This document shows, piece after piece, positions 16,140 through 24,760 of a stretch of 64,000 nt of DNA (position 1 is its first letter; each line of letters begins with the position of its first letter). The translations under genes were made by a program, and so were the position numbers. The DNA is from Arthrobacter burdickii. Its GTDB lineage: Bacteria; Actinomycetota; Actinomycetes; Actinomycetales; Micrococcaceae. The DNA lies in the NCBI RefSeq assembly GCF_030433645.1, contig NZ_JAROCG010000001.1, forward strand, positions 62,001 to 126,000. Direction: 5' to 3'. Under the pieces are notes generated by a model that searched no databases, was not told where the DNA came from, and saw only the letters and a list, made by a program, of their open reading frames with translations.

Positions 16140-16781
16140 TCAGGTGAAGACGTGGAGGAAACGAAAGAACACGGAGGCTGCGACGGCGATGTAGGTCAGG
16201 ACGATGATCGGTCCGACCCATTCCGCGAGCCATCGGGTGAGGACAGCGGGCGCGGGGATGACGCCGTGGACCATGGTGCGGACCGTGGTGAGGATGAACA
16301 GGGGGATCATCGCCGCCCAGACGACCATGCAGTAGAGGCAGAGGATGTAGATGTCGAAGAGGGCCTGACTCCACAGCCAGGTCGCGAACACGGCTCCGAG
16401 TGTGACGCCTATCTGCAGGCCGGCCCAGTACCAGCGGTCGAACCGGGCTCCGGCGAGCAGGGCCATGCCGGTGGTGACGATGATGGTGAAGCCGACGAGC
16501 CCGATGAAGGGGTTGGGGAAGCCGAAGAGCTCGGACTGCCAGGTTTCCATGACCTGTCCGCAGGACACCCACGGGTTGATGTCACAGCTCGTGACGTGGT
16601 CGGGGTCCCGATAGAGCTCGAGCTTCTCGAGGATCAGGATTCCGGCGGCTACCCATCCGATGACACCGGTAGCCACGAGCATGATCCCGAACGGGACCCT
16701 GCGCGCGAACCCGGGTACGGCGGATACGTCGTCCTGCAATGTGTGCGGTGCTGAGCCGGCCTCGCTGGTGGTGTGTGCCAT
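16140..16781 (-). CDS. Vitamin K epoxide reductase (VKOR) family membrane protein
   Basis: 213 residues with about five membrane helices. The VKOR cysteines are visible: a loop pair in SCDINPWVSCGQVM and the quinone-site CXXC in ILCLYCMVVW. Bacterial VKOR reoxidises DsbA-type proteins using menaquinone, replacing DsbB. The ATG at 16781 is 5 bp downstream of the DsbA-like gene's stop, which fits a functional pair. It is the last gene of the presumed metal/thiol operon that begins at 18850. A longer upstream frame is only the shadow of the DsbA gene. Confidence 0.93.
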   Translation of the reverse strand: MAHTTSEAGSAPHTLQDDVSAVPGFARRVPFGIMLVATGVIGWVAAGILILEKLELYRDPDHVTSCDINPWVSCGQVMETWQSELFGFPNPFIGLVGFTIIVTTGMALLAGARFDRWYWAGLQIGVTLGAVFATWLWSQALFDIYILCLYCMVVWAAMIPLFILTTVRTMVHGVIPAPAVLTRWLAEWVGPIIVLTYIAVAASVFFRFLHVFT

Positions 16782-16786
16782 CGTGC

Positions 16787-17494
16787 CTAGTCCGCGATGG
16801 CGGTTTCGATGAGGCTGCGGAATTCCTCGACCGTTGCGGGCTGGATCTTCCGGCCGTCGAGGAAGAACGTCGGGGTTCCCTCGACGTTCAGGGCCATGCC
16901 GTCGGCCTTGTCGGCGTTCACCCGCTCCATCGTCGCCGGGTCGGCGATCGCGGCGTCGTAAGCAGCCATATCGAGGCCAAGATCTTCCGCATAACCCCTG
17001 AAGACCGGAGACCGGTCCTCGCTGGTGTGGCTCCACTCGGTCTGCGTCTCATACATGTGGGCGTGCATGTCCTTGAACCTGCCCTGCTGCGCGGCGGCCT
17101 CGACAGCTGCTGCCGCGGTCTCGGAGTTCGGGTGTCCAGGCAGCGGGAAGTAGCGGGAGGCAACGGTCAGGTTCTGCCCGTACTCCTCGGAGAGGTCTTC
17201 CACGAGCGGGTACGCGGCGAGGCAGGATTCGCATTCGAAGTCGAGGAACTCGACCAGGACGGCCTTTTCATCCGGAGCCTGGGACAGGCGGTGGCTGTCC
17301 TCCCGCACGACGCTGGCGGCGGTACCCGACGTACCCGCGGCCTGGCTTTCATCCTCGCCGAGCGTGTTGAACAGGATGACGAGGCCGATGACGAGGGCGG
17401 CCGCGGCGAGCAGGCCGATCGCTATCCGGTTCTGCACGCTCAGGCCATTCTTTGCGCCGAGGGTCGCGCTGGAAGCGGGGGCGGGGGTCGGCAC
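16787..17494 (-). CDS. Membrane-anchored DsbA-like thiol oxidoreductase
   Basis: 235 residues. A single N-terminal membrane helix (about 22-43) is followed by an extracytoplasmic thioredoxin fold with the active site FECESC (C88/C91) and the cis-proline loop VEGTPTFFLDGRKI. This is the DSBA/thioredoxin_4 type that introduces disulfides into exported proteins and is recycled by VKOR, whose gene follows after 5 bp. Upstream on the same strand, 103 bp away, is a metal transporter with a Cys-rich tail; a role in protecting or maturing thiols under metal stress is inferred. Confidence 0.9.
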   Translation of the reverse strand: MPTPAPASSATLGAKNGLSVQNRIAIGLLAAAALVIGLVILFNTLGEDESQAAGTSGTAASVVREDSHRLSQAPDEKAVLVEFLDFECESCLAAYPLVEDLSEEYGQNLTVASRYFPLPGHPNSETAAAAVEAAAQQGRFKDMHAHMYETQTEWSHTSEDRSPVFRGYAEDLGLDMAAYDAAIADPATMERVNADKADGMALNVEGTPTFFLDGRKIQPATVEEFRSLIETAIAD

Positions 17495-17597
17495 GGTGGT
17501 GTCTCCTCGTCATGGAACAGCGTGGTCGTACTCGTTCCCCGCCGAGTGCGGGGAACCGGTGATGAATCAGGTGGATCAGGATGATCCCGGGGGTGCG

Positions 17598-18506
17598 CTA
17601 GTCGTGCGCGCAGCAAGCGCAGGACGCGCCGGCAGCAGTACTTTGCGGGGTGCCTGTTGTGGCGCTGGGACCGGCGGGTTGGCTCGTCAACGTCAGCGGT
17701 GCAACTCCCGCAGGGGTATTCGGCGCCGCCGCGGCCGCGCTGGTCGTGCGGTCGGTGGTCTCGGCGGTGTCCGTGCTGCAGCACGAGTCCGTGCCGCCCT
17801 CCGGGGTGCTCCCGCACGCGTCAACGCTTCGATCGGCGTCGAGGTTTCCGAATGATGGTGCGCAGCAGGAGTCACCCTTCCAGGCTTCACGGCCTTCCTT
17901 GATGGCGACGGCTGCGATGACCAGGGCGGCGATCGGGTCGGCCCAGGACCAGCCGAGGGTGCTGTTGAGCAGCAGCCCGACCAGCAGGACACCGGACAGG
18001 TAGGTGCAGAGCAGGGTCTGCTTCGAGTCCGCGACAGCGGAGCGGGAGCCCAGTTCACGGCCGGCCCGGCGCTGGGCCCAGGACAGGAACGGCATGACGG
18101 CCAGACTGACCGCGGCGAGGATGATCCCGACAAGGGAATGCTGGGGTTCGGACGCGCCGAGCAGGGTCCGGACGGCGTCGAAGGTCACGAACGCGGCGAG
18201 GCCGAAGAACGAGAACGCGATCAGACGGAGCGCGGTCTTCTCGCGGGCCTCCGGGTCCCGGCCGGCGAACTGCCACGCCACGGCGGCCGCGGACAGGACC
18301 TCCACGATCGAATCGAGACCGAACCCGATCAGGGCGCTCGAGGACGCGATCGTGCCGGCGCTGATCGCAACGACCGCTTCGATGACGTTGTAGGTGATCG
18401 TCGCGGCCACGAACAGGCGGATACGCCGGGACAGGACCGCCCGACGCTCCGTGGTCGGGGCAGGTCGCACTGACCGATCCGACTTCGTCGACGTGTGAGT
18501 ACTCAT
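17598..18506 (-). CDS. CDF-type cation transporter with Cys-rich tail
   Basis: 302 residues. Residues about 28-205 have six membrane helices with CDF-like signatures: SSSALIGFGLDSIVEVLSA in TM2 and SWADPIAALVIAAVAIKEG in TM5/6, where the Asp residues line the metal site. Instead of a folded cytosolic CDF domain there is a roughly 95-residue Ser/Thr/Ala/Pro-rich tail with eight cysteines (DSCCAPS, VDACGS, DSCCST and the terminal CACCAHD) that could bind thiophilic metal. TGATG couples it to the regulator upstream. Probable role: efflux of Cd/Zn/Pb-like ions. Confidence 0.87.
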   Translation of the reverse strand: MSTHTSTKSDRSVRPAPTTERRAVLSRRIRLFVAATITYNVIEAVVAISAGTIASSSALIGFGLDSIVEVLSAAAVAWQFAGRDPEAREKTALRLIAFSFFGLAAFVTFDAVRTLLGASEPQHSLVGIILAAVSLAVMPFLSWAQRRAGRELGSRSAVADSKQTLLCTYLSGVLLVGLLLNSTLGWSWADPIAALVIAAVAIKEGREAWKGDSCCAPSFGNLDADRSVDACGSTPEGGTDSCCSTDTAETTDRTTSAAAAAPNTPAGVAPLTLTSQPAGPSATTGTPQSTAAGASCACCAHD

Positions 18507-18850
18507 CAGCAGCAGGCCTTTCCATCGATGTGATTCTCTTCAGCGGTGCAGCAGCACTCGGGGTTGCCGACCGCAACAACCCCCAGGAGGGCGGTCAGTG
18601 CGTCCCCCAGTTTCGGATCGGCCAACTCGTACCGGACACGCCGCCCCTCGGGAACGGCGACAACCAGCCCACACCCTCGCAGGCATGCCAGATGATTCGA
18701 CAACCGCTGCTTACTCACGCCCGCCAGCGCGGCCAGCTCACCCGGATAGGACGGCGCGTCCCGTAGTGCCAGCAAGACCCGGGCCCGGACCGGATCCGAC
18801 AAGGCGTAGCCGAACCTGGCAAGCACAGAGTGATGAGTGAGCGTGTCCAT
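18506..18850 (-). CDS. CmtR-like ArsR-family metal-sensing repressor
   Basis: 114 residues. Winged helix with GVSKQRLSNHLACLRGCGLVV as the recognition region. C56 and C60 match the C57/C61 pair of mycobacterial CmtR, which with a C-terminal cysteine binds Cd(II)/Pb(II). Here the C-terminus has five cysteines (ECCC and ACC at the end) instead of one. The ATG at 18850 is preceded at 6 bases by TACTAT, and a perfect inverted repeat covers this hexamer. The stop overlaps the CDF start (TGATG). It presumably represses the whole downstream block and is released by metal. Confidence 0.92.
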   Translation of the reverse strand: MDTLTHHSVLARFGYALSDPVRARVLLALRDAPSYPGELAALAGVSKQRLSNHLACLRGCGLVVAVPEGRRVRYELADPKLGDALTALLGVVAVGNPECCCTAEENHIDGKACC

Positions 18851-18856
18851 CCCCCA

Positions 18857-18879
18857 ATAGTACATAGTTCCATGTACTA
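18857..18879 (-). promoter_or_regulatory. CmtR-type operator over the -10 element
   Basis: Perfect inverted repeat TAGTACAT-N6-ATGTACTA at 18858-18879. The -10 hexamer TACTAT (18857-18862, minus strand) lies within its left arm, 6 bases before the repressor ATG. The layout is that of an ArsR-family autoregulated operator blocking RNA polymerase. Confidence 0.82.
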
Positions 18880-19020
18880 CGCGGGGTGGGATGCAGGAAG
18901 CGTCATGAGAGCTGGATCCTCCCGGTGCGCCTCCGCCGTCAGCGTCCCTGTCCACGTCCCGTGCACCTCCCCGCTCCGGGACGCGGATCAAGTGTCGGTG
19001 GGCTGGGGCATGATGAGGGA

Positions 19021-22000
19021 GTGACGCAGGTGCTGACGAGGTTCACTCCCGCCACCCATGAGTGGTTCGCGGGAGCCTTCTCCGAGCCCACCCCTGCCCA
19101 GGAAGGCGCGTGGAGGGCCATCTCCGCGGGCTCGAACGCGCTCGTCGTCGCGCCCACCGGATCCGGCAAGACGCTTGCAGCCTTCCTCTGGGCCCTGGAC
19201 CGGCTGATCGCCTCGGGCGACGGCGGCAACGAGCCGGACGGCTCGGGGCCCGCGGCGCCGGCCAAGGGGCGCAAGGTGGCTGCGCCGAAGCGCAGCACCC
19301 GCGTGCTGTACATCTCCCCCCTGAAGGCGCTGGGCGTCGACGTCGAGCGGAACCTCCGGGCTCCGCTGATCGGCATCACCCAGACCGCGAAGCGCCTCGG
19401 CCTCCCGGCGCCGAGCATCACCGTGGGGGTGCGGTCCGGGGACACTCCGCAGGCCGAGCGCCGTGCCATGCTCACGCGGCCGCCGGACATCCTCATCACG
19501 ACTCCCGAGTCGCTGTTCCTCATGCTCACCTCCAAGGCGCGCGAGACGCTCCTGGAGGTGGACACCGTCATCATCGACGAGGTCCACGCCGTCGCGGGCA
19601 CCAAGCGCGGTGCCCACCTCGCCGTGTCCCTGGCGCGCCTCGACGCGCTGCTCGAGAAGCCCGTGCAACGCATCGGCCTCTCCGCGACGGTGGAACCGAA
19701 GGAGACGGTGGCCCGGTTCCTCTCGGGCAACGCCCCGGTCGAGATCGTGGCCCCGCCCTCCAGGAAGCAGTGGGACCTCACGGTCACCGTGCCGGTGGAG
19801 GACATGACGGAACTCGGCGGGGCGGCCGCCAACACCGACGACGACGGCGACGCCGTGCCTCAGGCGAGCATCTGGCCGCACGTCGAGGAGAAGATCGTCG
19901 ACCTCATCGAGCAGAACCGGTCGACCATCGTGTTCGCCAACTCCCGCCGGCTCGCGGAACGCCTGACGGCGCGACTGAACGAGATCCACGCCGAACGGCT
20001 CGAACGCGAGGCCGTGTGGGCCGCAGGCGGCGAATCGGCCGCTATCGGGCCTGCCGAGGCCGCGCCGTCGTTCGCGTACACCACGGCCACACCCGCGCAG
20101 ATGATGGCGCAGGCCGGGCAGACCACCGGTGCGGAGCCGCTCCTCGCCCGGGCCCACCACGGTTCCGTCTCGAAGGACCAGCGCGCCCTCATCGAGGACG
20201 ACCTCAAGTCGGGGCGCCTGCGCTGCGTCGTCGCCACGAGCTCGCTGGAACTCGGTATCGACATGGGCGCCGTGGACCTCGTCGTGCAGGTCGAGTCGCC
20301 GCACTCCGTGGCCAGCGGCCTGCAGCGCGTCGGCCGGGCCGGGCACCAGGTGGGCGAGGTGTCGCAGGGCGTCCTCTTCCCCAAGCACCGCGGGGACCTC
20401 GTCAACACCACGGTCACGGTAGAGCGCATGCTCGCGGGGCAGATAGAACCCCTGTACATCCCCACCAACCCGCTCGACATCCTGGCGCAGCAGACCGTCG
20501 CGGCCGCGGCGCTCGGCACCATCGACGTCGAGGAATGGTTCGACGTCGTCCGTACGTCCGCGCCGTTCGCCACCCTGCCCCGCTCCGCCTTCGACGCCAC
20601 CCTCGACCTCCTCGCGGGCCGCTACCCGTCGGACGAGTTCGCCGAGCTGCGGCCGCGCATCATCTGGGACCGCGTCGAAGGCACCATCACGGGCCGGCCC
20701 GGTGCCCAGCGGCTGGCGGTCACCTCCGGCGGCACCATCCCCGACCGCGGCCTCTTCGGGGTGTTCCTCGTCGGATCCGACGGCGAGGGACCCCGCGCCG
20801 GCGGCCGCCGCGTCGGTGAACTGGACGAGGAGATGGTGTACGAATCCCGCGTGGGAGACGTCTTCGCGCTCGGGGCCACGAGCTGGCGCATCGAGGAGAT
20901 CACGCACGACCGCGTGCTGGTCTCCCCCGCGTTCGGGCAGCCGGGCAAGCTCCCGTTCTGGAAGGGCGACTCCCTCGGCCGGCCCGTCGAACTCGGCAGG
21001 GCCCTCGGCGCCTTCGTCCGCGAGATGTCCGGGACCACGACGGAGAAGGCCCAGGAACGCTGCGCGAGGATCGGGCTCGACGCCTGGGCCTCCGGCAACC
21101 TGATCACCTACCTGACAGAGCAGCGCGAGGCCACGGAAGTCGTTCCGAGCGACCGGACGCTCGTCGTCGAGCGTTTCCACGACGAGCTCGGCGACTGGCG
21201 CGTGGTCCTGCACAGCCCGTTCGGCATGCCGGTGCACGCGCCCTGGGCGCTCGCCGTCGGAGCCCGGCTCGAGCAGCGCTACGGGATGGACGGCTCGGCG
21301 ATGGCCTCCGACGACGGCATCGTGCTCCGTGTACCGCTCATGGACGACGAACCTCCCGGCGCCGACCTCTTCCTCTTCGACGCGGAGGAGCTCGACGGCA
21401 TCGTCACCGCGGAGGTCGGCGGATCGGCGCTCTTCGCCTCACGGTTCCGCGAATGCGCGGCGCGCGCCCTGCTGCTCCCCCGCCAGAACCCGAGCAAGCG
21501 GACGCCACTCTGGCAGCAGCGCCAGCGTTCGGCGCAGCTGCTCGACGTCGCCAAGAAGTACCCCACGTTCCCGATCGTCCTCGAGACGGTGCGCGAATGC
21601 CTGCAGGACGTCTACGACCTCCCCGCGCTGAAGGACATCGCGGCATCGCTCGAGCGCCGGGAGCTGCGCATCGTCGAGGTCACCACGCAACAGCCCTCCC
21701 CGTTCGCACGGTCCATGCTGTTCGGCTACGTCGCGTCGTTCCTCTACGAGGGCGATTCCCCGCTGGCCGAGCGCAGGGCCGCCGCCCTCTCACTGGACCC
21801 GACCCTCCTCAACGAGCTGCTCGGCCGCGCCGAGCTGCGGGAACTGCTGGACGCGCAGGTCATCGCCGACACCGAGCTGGAACTGCAGCGCCTCAAGCCG
21901 GACCGCCTGGCGCGGGGGCTGGAGGGCGTCGCCGATCTGCTGCGGCTGCTCGGACCGCTGACGATCGACGAGATCTCCCGGCGGCTCGAGGCCCCTGCCG

Positions 22001-23916
22001 GCGATGCTCCTTCCGGCGGTTCTCCTTCCGGTGAGGTCGCTGTTCCGGGCCCCGGGCGCGCGTCCGCCGACGTCGTCCAGCAGCACGTCGCCGCGCTGGT
22101 CCGGGCCAACCGGGCCCTGACGGTCCACATCGCGGGCGTGGAGCGCGTCTCCGCCGTCGAGGACGCGGCCCGGCTGCGCGATGCGCTGGGCGTCCCGCTG
22201 CCTATGGGCATCCCCCTCGCGTTCATCGAACCCGTGGCCGATCCCCTCGGAGACCTCGTGGGACGGTACGCCCGCACCCACGGGCCGTTCACGGCGGCGG
22301 AAGCGGCGTCGCACCTGGGCCTCGGGGTCGCCGTCGTCGCAGGTTCACTGCAGCGCCTCGCAGGTGCCGGGCGGGTCGTCGAGGGCGAGTTCCGGCCTGC
22401 GGAATCGGTCCCCGTGCTCGACATCTCCGCGGCATCCGGAGCGGCTCCGGGCACCATCACCGTGCACGCTCCCGCCTCCAGCGAATGGTGCGACGTCGAG
22501 GTGCTCCGCCGGTTGCGCCGTCGCTCCCTCGCCGCGCTGCGGCAGGAGGTCGAACCGGTCGACCCCACGGCCTACGGCCGGTTCCTGCCGGTCTGGCAGC
22601 ACATCGGCTCGGGGCTTCGGGGTCTCGACGGGGTGGTCACCGTCATCGACCAGCTGTCCGGCGTGCCGATCCCCGCATCCGCGTGGGAACCGCTGATCCT
22701 CGCGCAGCGCGTGGCCAACTATGCCCCGGCGATGCTCGACGAGCTGACCGCGACGGGCGAGGTGCTCTGGTCCGGCGCGGGATCGCTGGCGGGCAATGAC
22801 GGCTGGATCGCGCTGCACCTGGCCGAGAACGCCCCGCTGACGCTGCGGCCCGACCCCGCGTTCGAGCCGTCCTCGCTGCACACGGCGCTGCTCGACCTGC
22901 TCGCCGGGGGCGGCGGCTACTTCCTGCGCCAGCTGACCAACCTGCTCGACGTGCAGGAGGCGACCTCGGACACCGCCGTCGTGACCGCCCTCTGGGACCT
23001 GGTGTGGGCGGGCCGGATCAGCAATGACACGTTCACGCCCGTGCGTTCGCTCCTCGCCAACGGCAAGACCGCGCACAAGCAGCGGCCCGCACCGGCACGC
23101 GCGCGCACGTCGCGTGCAGGACGGCTGGGCCGCGCGCCGGGCAAGTCGCTCACCGGAGCATCGATGCGGCTGAGCATTGCGGGGGACGACGCCGGGAGCG
23201 GCGGCTACCAGCGCGCGACCCCTCCCCTGGCTGCCGGCCGATGGAACATGCTGCCCGCGGTGGAAGCCGAGACGACGCTGCACGCCCACGCCACGGCGGA
23301 GCTGCTGCTCGACCGCTACGGCGTGGTCACCCGCGGCGCCGTCGGCAACGAGGGTATCCCCGGAGGCTTCGGCCTCATGTACAAGGTGCTGGCCCGGCTC
23401 GAGGAGATGGGCCGGTGCCGCCGCGGCTACTTCATCGAGCACCTCGGCGCGGCGCAGTTCGCCGTACCTGCGACGGTCGACCGCCTGCGCTCCTTCAGCG
23501 CGGACAACCAGCTGCCCACCGCGCAGGACGTCCTCGGCGGTGAAACCCCGCCCCTGAAGGCCGTGGCACTGGCAGCGACGGACCCGGCGAACCCCTACGG
23601 CGCGGCGCTCAACTGGCCGCAGGCCGAGGGCGGGCACCGCGCCGGACGGAAGGCGGGCGCCCTCGTGGTGCTCGTCGACGGGGCACTCGCCCTGTACGTG
23701 GAGCGCGGCGGAAAGACGCTCCTGACGTTCACGGAGGACGCCGACGTCCTGCGGGCCGCCGCGCTCGCCCTGGTCACGGTCATCCGCCGGGGTGCGGCGG
23801 ACAAGATGGCCGTCGAGAAGGTCAACGGCGGCGAGATCCTGGACACCGACATCGGACGCGCCCTCGCGGACGCCGGGTTCTACCCGACGCCGAGGGGGCT
23901 GAGGATCCGTGCCTGA
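19021..23916 (+). CDS. lhr: Lhr-type ATP-dependent helicase
   Basis: 1631 residues, the size of long actinobacterial Lhr. N-terminal superfamily 2 core: motif I VAPTGSGKT (43-51), DEVH box in TVIIDEVHA (186-189), LSATVEPKE (motif III) and motif VI GLQRVGRAGH. The rest is the winged-helix and C-terminal region of Lhr. Mycobacterial Lhr is a 3'-5' helicase unwinding DNA and RNA:DNA hybrids in repair. The GTG at 19021 is chosen because the helicase homology begins right after it and CATGAT lies 6 bases upstream; sequence further upstream is low-complexity. It overlaps the Nei-type gene by 8 bp, the same pairing as lhr-nei2 in Mycobacterium. Confidence 0.94.
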   Translation: MTQVLTRFTPATHEWFAGAFSEPTPAQEGAWRAISAGSNALVVAPTGSGKTLAAFLWALDRLIASGDGGNEPDGSGPAAPAKGRKVAAPKRSTRVLYISPLKALGVDVERNLRAPLIGITQTAKRLGLPAPSITVGVRSGDTPQAERRAMLTRPPDILITTPESLFLMLTSKARETLLEVDTVIIDEVHAVAGTKRGAHLAVSLARLDALLEKPVQRIGLSATVEPKETVARFLSGNAPVEIVAPPSRKQWDLTVTVPVEDMTELGGAAANTDDDGDAVPQASIWPHVEEKIVDLIEQNRSTIVFANSRRLAERLTARLNEIHAERLEREAVWAAGGESAAIGPAEAAPSFAYTTATPAQMMAQAGQTTGAEPLLARAHHGSVSKDQRALIEDDLKSGRLRCVVATSSLELGIDMGAVDLVVQVESPHSVASGLQRVGRAGHQVGEVSQGVLFPKHRGDLVNTTVTVERMLAGQIEPLYIPTNPLDILAQQTVAAAALGTIDVEEWFDVVRTSAPFATLPRSAFDATLDLLAGRYPSDEFAELRPRIIWDRVEGTITGRPGAQRLAVTSGGTIPDRGLFGVFLVGSDGEGPRAGGRRVGELDEEMVYESRVGDVFALGATSWRIEEITHDRVLVSPAFGQPGKLPFWKGDSLGRPVELGRALGAFVREMSGTTTEKAQERCARIGLDAWASGNLITYLTEQREATEVVPSDRTLVVERFHDELGDWRVVLHSPFGMPVHAPWALAVGARLEQRYGMDGSAMASDDGIVLRVPLMDDEPPGADLFLFDAEELDGIVTAEVGGSALFASRFRECAARALLLPRQNPSKRTPLWQQRQRSAQLLDVAKKYPTFPIVLETVRECLQDVYDLPALKDIAASLERRELRIVEVTTQQPSPFARSMLFGYVASFLYEGDSPLAERRAAALSLDPTLLNELLGRAELRELLDAQVIADTELELQRLKPDRLARGLEGVADLLRLLGPLTIDEISRRLEAPAGDAPSGGSPSGEVAVPGPGRASADVVQQHVAALVRANRALTVHIAGVERVSAVEDAARLRDALGVPLPMGIPLAFIEPVADPLGDLVGRYARTHGPFTAAEAASHLGLGVAVVAGSLQRLAGAGRVVEGEFRPAESVPVLDISAASGAAPGTITVHAPASSEWCDVEVLRRLRRRSLAALRQEVEPVDPTAYGRFLPVWQHIGSGLRGLDGVVTVIDQLSGVPIPASAWEPLILAQRVANYAPAMLDELTATGEVLWSGAGSLAGNDGWIALHLAENAPLTLRPDPAFEPSSLHTALLDLLAGGGGYFLRQLTNLLDVQEATSDTAVVTALWDLVWAGRISNDTFTPVRSLLANGKTAHKQRPAPARARTSRAGRLGRAPGKSLTGASMRLSIAGDDAGSGGYQRATPPLAAGRWNMLPAVEAETTLHAHATAELLLDRYGVVTRGAVGNEGIPGGFGLMYKVLARLEEMGRCRRGYFIEHLGAAQFAVPATVDRLRSFSADNQLPTAQDVLGGETPPLKAVALAATDPANPYGAALNWPQAEGGHRAGRKAGALVVLVDGALALYVERGGKTLLTFTEDADVLRAAALALVTVIRRGAADKMAVEKVNGGEILDTDIGRALADAGFYPTPRGLRIRA

Positions 23917-24727
23917 GGGGGACACCGTCTGGCGTGCAGCCCGCGAACTGCACAGCGCCCTCGCCGGGAAGGTCCTCACGCGCTGCGACATCCGTGTACC
24001 GCGCTTCGCGACCGTGGACTTCACCGGCGACACCGTCCAGGAGACCGTCGCCCGCGGCAAGCACCTGCTCATCCGCGGCGGGGGCGACGACGGGTGGGAC
24101 ATCCACTCGCACCTGAAGATGGAAGGGCTCTGGCACGTCTACGCGCACGGGGAGAAATGGCGCAGGCCCGCGTTCAAGGCCCGCTGTATCCTCGAGACGG
24201 ACGACGCCGTCGTCGTGGGGTTCGAACTCGGGTTCCTGCGCGTGATTCCACGATCCGAGGAAGAGGACGCCGTCGGGTACCTGGGCCCGGACCTCCTCGG
24301 GCCCGACTGGGACCCGGACGAGGCGCTGCGCCGGTTGCTCGAGCAGCCGGACCGGCCGATCGGCCTGGCCCTGCTGGACCAGCGGAACCTCGCCGGGATC
24401 GGCAACGTGTACCGGTGCGAACTGTGCTTCCTCGCGGGCGTCCACCCGCTCACCCCGGTGGGCGAAGTACCCAACCTCCCGCGCATGGTCGAACTGTCGA
24501 AGAAGCTCCTCGAAGCGAACAAGGCGCGCAGCACAAGGGCCACCACGGGCCGGCTGCGCGGCGACACCCTCTGGGTCTACGGCCGCTCCCGGCGGGGATG
24601 CCTGCGCTGCGGTACACCGGTGGCGCTCGAGCAGCTCGGGGACAAGGACACCGAACTCCGGGAACTGTACTACTGCCCGCACTGCCAGCCCCGATTGGAA
24701 GCCCCGACAGGAGCGGCACTACCCTGA
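23909..24727 (+). CDS. Fpg/Nei-family DNA glycosylase (Nei2-like)
   Basis: 272 residues. It begins MPEGDTVWRAARELHSAL: after Met removal Pro1 is the catalytic Schiff-base residue and Glu2 the acid, as in Fpg/Nei. DIHSHLKMEG, the helix-two-turn-helix DQRNLAGIGNVYRCE and a C-terminal zinc finger (CLRCGTPV and YYCPHCQ) complete the family pattern. It removes oxidised bases and cuts the abasic site. The start (GTG) lies inside the end of lhr, so translation is coupled; helicase and glycosylase probably act in one repair route. Confidence 0.93.
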   Translation: MPEGDTVWRAARELHSALAGKVLTRCDIRVPRFATVDFTGDTVQETVARGKHLLIRGGGDDGWDIHSHLKMEGLWHVYAHGEKWRRPAFKARCILETDDAVVVGFELGFLRVIPRSEEEDAVGYLGPDLLGPDWDPDEALRRLLEQPDRPIGLALLDQRNLAGIGNVYRCELCFLAGVHPLTPVGEVPNLPRMVELSKKLLEANKARSTRATTGRLRGDTLWVYGRSRRGCLRCGTPVALEQLGDKDTELRELYYCPHCQPRLEAPTGAALP

Positions 24728-24760
24728 CTGGGTGGACGGAACTGGACCGGTGATGCGCTG

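Noticed and set aside
18988-21237. Very long minus-strand ORF opposite the helicase gene
   Set aside because: Arg/Gly/Asp/Val-rich shadow frame of lhr caused by GC3 bias; no domain, no ribosome binding site.
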